Shown: positions 60,687-64,000 of the stretch, piece after piece
Layout of the letters: every line of letters starts with the position of its first letter
Position numbering within the stretch: the first letter of the stretch is position 1
Assembly: GCF_039529295.1 (NCBI RefSeq)
Contig: NZ_BAAAMN010000048.1
Span: 1-64,000, forward strand
DNA: 64,000 nucleotides
Source: Yaniella flava
GTDB taxonomy: Bacteria > Actinomycetota > Actinomycetes > Actinomycetales > Micrococcaceae
Reading direction: 5' to 3'
Position numbers and translations under genes: made by a program
Notes under the pieces: model-generated
Told to the model about the DNA's origin: nothing
The model's database searches: none
The model's input: the letters and a program-made list of their open reading frames with translations, nothing else

Positions 60687-61349
60687 ATGAGTGACCAGCC
60701 TGCAGAGACCTTATTTTTATCCACGATTCCCGGTGCCACACCATCCAAATGGATTCATCGATACTCCGCGCGCGGATCAAATGTGCAGTTGGTAACCCAG
60801 GACGAACAATCTCAAACGCTATTCCTACAACCCCACGACCCGCCGCGGTATCTACCGCAACTCGGGTATGTGCGCTGGCGAGCGGATCAATCGTGGCAGG
60901 AACTCATGCAGGCCCACGGTCTGGAACCAGTAGAGCTGCACCTGGTCCGGCTCTACGACGAGGACCCGGTCATTATGGTTTCAAAAGATCATCTCTTGGG
61001 CGCCTGGACCGACGATGACGGTGACGTCTCTGCCGCAGATCTTGAAGATGAGACCTTTTGGGATCCGGGTGACTATTCCTCCGAGCCGGTCGTTGATCCG
61101 ATCGATGCCCCCGAACAGGTCGGCGCAGGTGAACGAATGGCCATTCAACTGGCCGCCACGGGTTCGGGCTACACCCTGCTGCCAGCATCGGTAGCGCGCA
61201 TGTTCGGGCAAAAAGATCTCATCGTGCTCCCGACCGACATCCATCCCGGTTGGGAGGTCGGGCTGGCCTGGCGAAAAGCCGCCGACTCGGAGTTGATCCA
61301 GGATTTTATCGGTGTGACCAAAGGCCGCCGTCCACGTTCAAGCCGGTAG
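60687..61349 (+). CDS. LysR-type substrate-binding domain protein without DNA-binding domain
   Basis: About 220 residues that resemble only the periplasmic-binding-like effector domain of LysR regulators: ETLFLSTIPGATPSKWIHRY opens, VELHLVRLYDEDPVIMVSKD is the hinge region, and GSGYTLLPASVARMFGQKDL with WEVGLAWRK closes. No helix-turn-helix precedes it, and the frame upstream is not coding. It may be a free ligand-binding protein or sensor partner. The ATG at 60687 follows the terminator of YceI by 42 bases. Confidence 0.8.
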   Translation: MSDQPAETLFLSTIPGATPSKWIHRYSARGSNVQLVTQDEQSQTLFLQPHDPPRYLPQLGYVRWRADQSWQELMQAHGLEPVELHLVRLYDEDPVIMVSKDHLLGAWTDDDGDVSAADLEDETFWDPGDYSSEPVVDPIDAPEQVGAGERMAIQLAATGSGYTLLPASVARMFGQKDLIVLPTDIHPGWEVGLAWRKAADSELIQDFIGVTKGRRPRSSR

Positions 61350-61368
61350 CAGGCAGGCCTCGGTCGAA

Positions 61369-62703
61369 TTAGCCCAAGCGGCCGGGGGCTACCGCCGCTG
61401 GGGCATCCTCATCATCCTCGATCGGTTCGGTGTCCCGCCAACGAGCAATCGCCGTCATGAGGTGATAAATGACCAACACCGTGATGGTTCCCAGAGCGAT
61501 CCCGCCGAACTGCATGCCGGCTACATCGATGATCGGGTCTGCTATCGCGACGATCAAGCCCGCACCAGCGGCCATCACATTGATGGTGTTGGAGAAATCG
61601 ACACGATTATTGACCCAAATGCGGGCACCCATAATGCCGATCATGCCGTACAGAATAATGCCGGCACCGGCGGCCACTCCCATAGGGATGGTGGCGATCA
61701 GCGCCCCGAATTTCGGGAAGAAGGCCAGGCTCATCGCCACAATCCCGGCGACCCAATATGCGGCCGTAGAGTAAATACGCGATGATGCCATCACACCGAT
61801 GTTCTCGGCATAGGTTGTGGTGCCCACGCCACCACCGCTACCCGACAACATTGTGGCAACGCCGTCGGCGATCAGGGCCCGCCCGTTCTGTGGGTCCAGG
61901 TTGGTGCGCGTCATCAAGCCCACGGTGCGCACATGCCCAATGTTTTCTGCCACCAGCACGAAGACGACGGGCAGAAAGAGGAAGAGCACATCGAATCGGA
62001 ATTCCGGGGCGTGGAAGGCCGGTAGACCAAGCCACGAGGCATCCAGCACCGGCTGAAAATCAATCTCGGCCTGAGCCAGTGCCAACAGGTACCCCGCGAC
62101 AATACCCAAAAGAATGGATAGCCGTCCGAGGAAACCGCGAAACAGCACCGCCGTGATGACTACGGCCGCCGTTGTGCCGAACGTGGTCCATGGGACCTCG
62201 ACCATGCCCTGTGTAGTCGCGCTGGCCAAGTTCAGCCCAATTAACGCCAGAATCGTGCCCATCACAACCGGCGGCATGACCGCATGAATCCAGCGGGTGC
62301 CAGCCTTGTGCACGATGAACCCGACGATGGCCAGTGCCGCACCGGTGATGATGATGCCACCGGACGCAACCGCCATCGAATGCATCGACGTGGCCGCAAT
62401 CATGGGAGCGATGAATGCAAATGACGAACCCAGATAACTTGGGACTTTGCCTTTAGTGATGAGCAGGAACAACAGGGTGCCCACCCCGGAGAAGAACAGA
62501 GCCGCGGTCGGTGGAAAACCAGTCAGGGCCGGCACCAGCACCGTGGAACCAAACATTGCCATCACATGCTGTAAACCGATGCCTATGGTGTGGGGCCACG
62601 CCATGCGCTGATGAGGTTTGACGACCTGGCCGGCACCGATGGTTTTCCCGTCGCCATGGATATCCCAGGTCAGACCCAAGCGTTTGTGGAAAGATGATGC
62701 CAT
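61369..62703 (-). CDS. Uracil/xanthine permease (NCS2 family)
   Basis: A 444-residue permease with about fourteen membrane segments. PHTIGIGLQHVMAMFGSTVL near residue 37 contains the NCS2 QH motif. GSSFAFIAPM, VFVLVAENIGHVRTVG (with the substrate-contacting Glu) and SGSGGGVGTTTYAENIG are those of UraA-type uracil transporters. A proton symporter for uracil is the best guess. It is monocistronic and convergent with the gene before it. Confidence 0.9.
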   Translation of the reverse strand: MASSFHKRLGLTWDIHGDGKTIGAGQVVKPHQRMAWPHTIGIGLQHVMAMFGSTVLVPALTGFPPTAALFFSGVGTLLFLLITKGKVPSYLGSSFAFIAPMIAATSMHSMAVASGGIIITGAALAIVGFIVHKAGTRWIHAVMPPVVMGTILALIGLNLASATTQGMVEVPWTTFGTTAAVVITAVLFRGFLGRLSILLGIVAGYLLALAQAEIDFQPVLDASWLGLPAFHAPEFRFDVLFLFLPVVFVLVAENIGHVRTVGLMTRTNLDPQNGRALIADGVATMLSGSGGGVGTTTYAENIGVMASSRIYSTAAYWVAGIVAMSLAFFPKFGALIATIPMGVAAGAGIILYGMIGIMGARIWVNNRVDFSNTINVMAAGAGLIVAIADPIIDVAGMQFGGIALGTITVLVIYHLMTAIARWRDTEPIEDDEDAPAAVAPGRLG

Positions 62704-62813
62704 GGCAGGCTCCTATAGAAGGCGGTATTCGTTGCGAGCAAGACTTTACCAACAGATGACCCATCCCAGACCAAATCGCGATACGATCTCTTGGTAAGGA
62801 AAGGACTCACTGC

Positions 62814-63767
62814 ATGCCTGAGCGTTTGGCGCCGCACGGTGCCGAAGTGGAGCGGGACGCCATCGGCCACCCGCTGGCGAAACCACAACTAATTGCCACA
62901 GATTTAGACGGGACCATCATCCCGTATACCGAAACCCATACCGGTTACGTTTCGCCCCGGACCCTGGCAGCCCTGACCGCCGCACACGATGATGGGATCG
63001 CCGTCGCATTTGTTACCGGACGTCCCATGCGCTGGATGTGGACCCTAGCCCCCGTCCTTGGGCAGATGGGCCCGGCGATCGTCTCCAACGGTGCCATTAT
63101 TTACGATATGAATAGCGATACCGTGCTGGAGGCCCACCCGATGGACCAGCACCTCGTCGCCGAGGTCACCCACGAGCTGCGCAGTCTCTATACCGGCGCC
63201 ATTTTCGCCGCCGAAACGCTCACCGGGCTGATCACTGAGCCGGAATTTATTCCGGAGCGCACCCGAACACGGGATCGTTACGGTGAACTCATTGCATCGG
63301 CCACCGATGAGCCCGTTGAATCGGTCGCGGTGCGTTCTGCACGCCGCATCGAAGCCGAGGTGATTACCGATCATCTAACCGACCACCCGGACGTGGTGAA
63401 ACTGATGATCAAAGTCGTCGGCCATGATCCCGATGATCTCTTGCGTACCGTGCGAGCCCATTTTGGAGATCGTGTCCAAGTCACCCACTCGGCGCCCGGT
63501 ATGGCACTGCTCGAGATATCGCGCGGCGACGTGCATAAGGCCTCCACCCTGGCCGATTATGCGGCAAGCCTGGGTGTCCACGCCAATGATGTTGTCGCCT
63601 TCGGGGATCAACGCAATGACGAGCAAATGTTGCGCTGGGCTGGCAGTTCATATGCGGTGAATTCAGGGCACCCGGACTTATTCGACCAGGCCGATGTTGT
63701 CGCGCCGGCATGCGATGACGACGGGGTGGCCAAGATGATCGAACACCTGCTCACCGTGCCCAGCTAG
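62814..63767 (+). CDS. HAD-superfamily Cof-type phosphatase
   Basis: A 317-residue HAD hydrolase of the Cof (type IIB) subfamily. Motif I with catalytic Asp is IATDLDGTIIPY near residue 25, motif II VAFVTGRPMRW near residue 65, Lys in HKASTLADYAASLGV and motif IV FGDQRNDEQMLRWAG near residue 263. It dephosphorylates small phosphates such as sugar phosphates or nucleotide derivatives. AAAGGA lies before the ATG. Its stop overlaps that of the gene at the right edge. Confidence 0.9.
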   Translation: MPERLAPHGAEVERDAIGHPLAKPQLIATDLDGTIIPYTETHTGYVSPRTLAALTAAHDDGIAVAFVTGRPMRWMWTLAPVLGQMGPAIVSNGAIIYDMNSDTVLEAHPMDQHLVAEVTHELRSLYTGAIFAAETLTGLITEPEFIPERTRTRDRYGELIASATDEPVESVAVRSARRIEAEVITDHLTDHPDVVKLMIKVVGHDPDDLLRTVRAHFGDRVQVTHSAPGMALLEISRGDVHKASTLADYAASLGVHANDVVAFGDQRNDEQMLRWAGSSYAVNSGHPDLFDQADVVAPACDDDGVAKMIEHLLTVPS

Positions 63768-64000
63768 CGAAATAACTCGGCGCACCGCGTCGGCTGGCCG
63801 GTGGCAAAATACTCGACCAGATCCGCCTGCTGCGTACCCGAGAGCTCCTCGGGCAACGTGCACGAAGCAATGTTTTCAGCCGGTACATGCCGCAAGGATT
63901 TCGCCAATTCGGTGATCCGGCCGGTATCGAGGTCTTGATCAGCTGCAACATACGGTGTCAGGGCGCTGGCCATGGAGTTCAATCTGCCTGGATCTCGGGT
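63764..64000 (-). CDS. LytR-CpsA-Psr (LCP)-like protein, C-terminal part, cut by the window edge
   Basis: The frame enters from the right edge without interruption and ends at 63764. The visible 78 residues include SMASALTPYVAADQDLDTGR and ITELAKSLRHVPAENIASCT, which resembles the C-terminal region of actinobacterial LCP (cell wall ligase) proteins, followed by TLPEELSG. LCP enzymes attach glycopolymers to peptidoglycan. The catalytic core lies outside the window, so the call is tentative. Confidence 0.55.
   Translation of the reverse strand, partial: TRDPGRLNSMASALTPYVAADQDLDTGRITELAKSLRHVPAENIASCTLPEELSGTQQADLVEYFATGQPTRCAELFR

Overview
The window looks like chromosomal DNA from a moderately high-GC actinobacterium, most likely a member of the Micrococcales near the Arthrobacter/Enteractinococcus type. 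This is inferred from gene content only. The best marker is a conserved actinobacterial block near the origin: cyclophilin (30455), rhomboid protease (31007), crgA (32184), class E sortase (32551), then the minus-strand run pknB-pknA-pbpA-rodA-pstP-fhaB-fhaA (34671-44083) and tRNA-Leu. DUF222/HNH, CGNR, VanW and LCP proteins fit the same group.

Region by region. 1-3.4 kb: a lone short-chain dehydrogenase, then an insertion-sequence scrapyard where an IS30 element lies between an IS3 remnant and an IS5 remnant. 3.5-18.3 kb: a patatin-like lipase followed by a large plus-strand catabolic region. It holds three flavoproteins of the ketosteroid-dehydrogenase/fumarate-reductase type, LysR and IclR regulators, an MHS-type transporter, a shikimate/quinate-dehydrogenase-like enzyme, a Gfo/Idh/MocA dehydrogenase, a TIM-barrel isomerase-like protein, an aldo/keto reductase, a YciI protein and a zinc alcohol dehydrogenase. 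The set points to uptake and oxidation of an alicyclic (hydroaromatic or cyclitol-like) compound, but the substrate cannot be read from sequence. 18.3-22.3 kb: a dead tripartite tricarboxylate transporter locus. tctA is intact, tctB is cut by an IS5-family element, and tctC and a divergent lacI-type gene have both lost their 5' ends at one junction. 22.3-25.6 kb: malate dehydrogenase, a small membrane/coiled-coil protein, and two divergent genes (CGNR, luciferase-like) each broken by one in-frame TAG. 25.7-29.3 kb: a metal ABC transporter operon whose two permeases are fused by an apparent frameshift.

29.4-44.4 kb is the origin-side cell-division and cell-wall block. It includes a tight cluster of DnaA boxes between the rhomboid and crgA genes. 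44.4-50.3 kb is accessory: a GNAT gene broken by an IS481 element, an HNH/DUF222 gene, a flavin-binding-type protein, a GerW/YtfJ-like protein and a second luciferase-like oxidoreductase. 50.3-64 kb holds a peptide transporter, a cyclase-family hydrolase, a chromate transporter without a standard start codon, a DEAD-box helicase, a Gln-rich membrane protein, a VanW protein convergent with a DtxR-family regulator, a YceI protein, a nucleobase permease, a HAD phosphatase and the 3' end of an LCP-like gene running off the right edge.

The main theme is decay by mobile elements and point lesions in accessory genes around an intact core block. Two insertions (IS5 in tctB, IS481 in the GNAT gene) can be undone on paper: removing the element plus one target duplication restores an open frame. 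Nothing in the window is clearly a new class of system. The most novel candidates are the three-flavoprotein catabolic cluster with its duplicated 48-nt upstream element, and the DnaA-box cluster.
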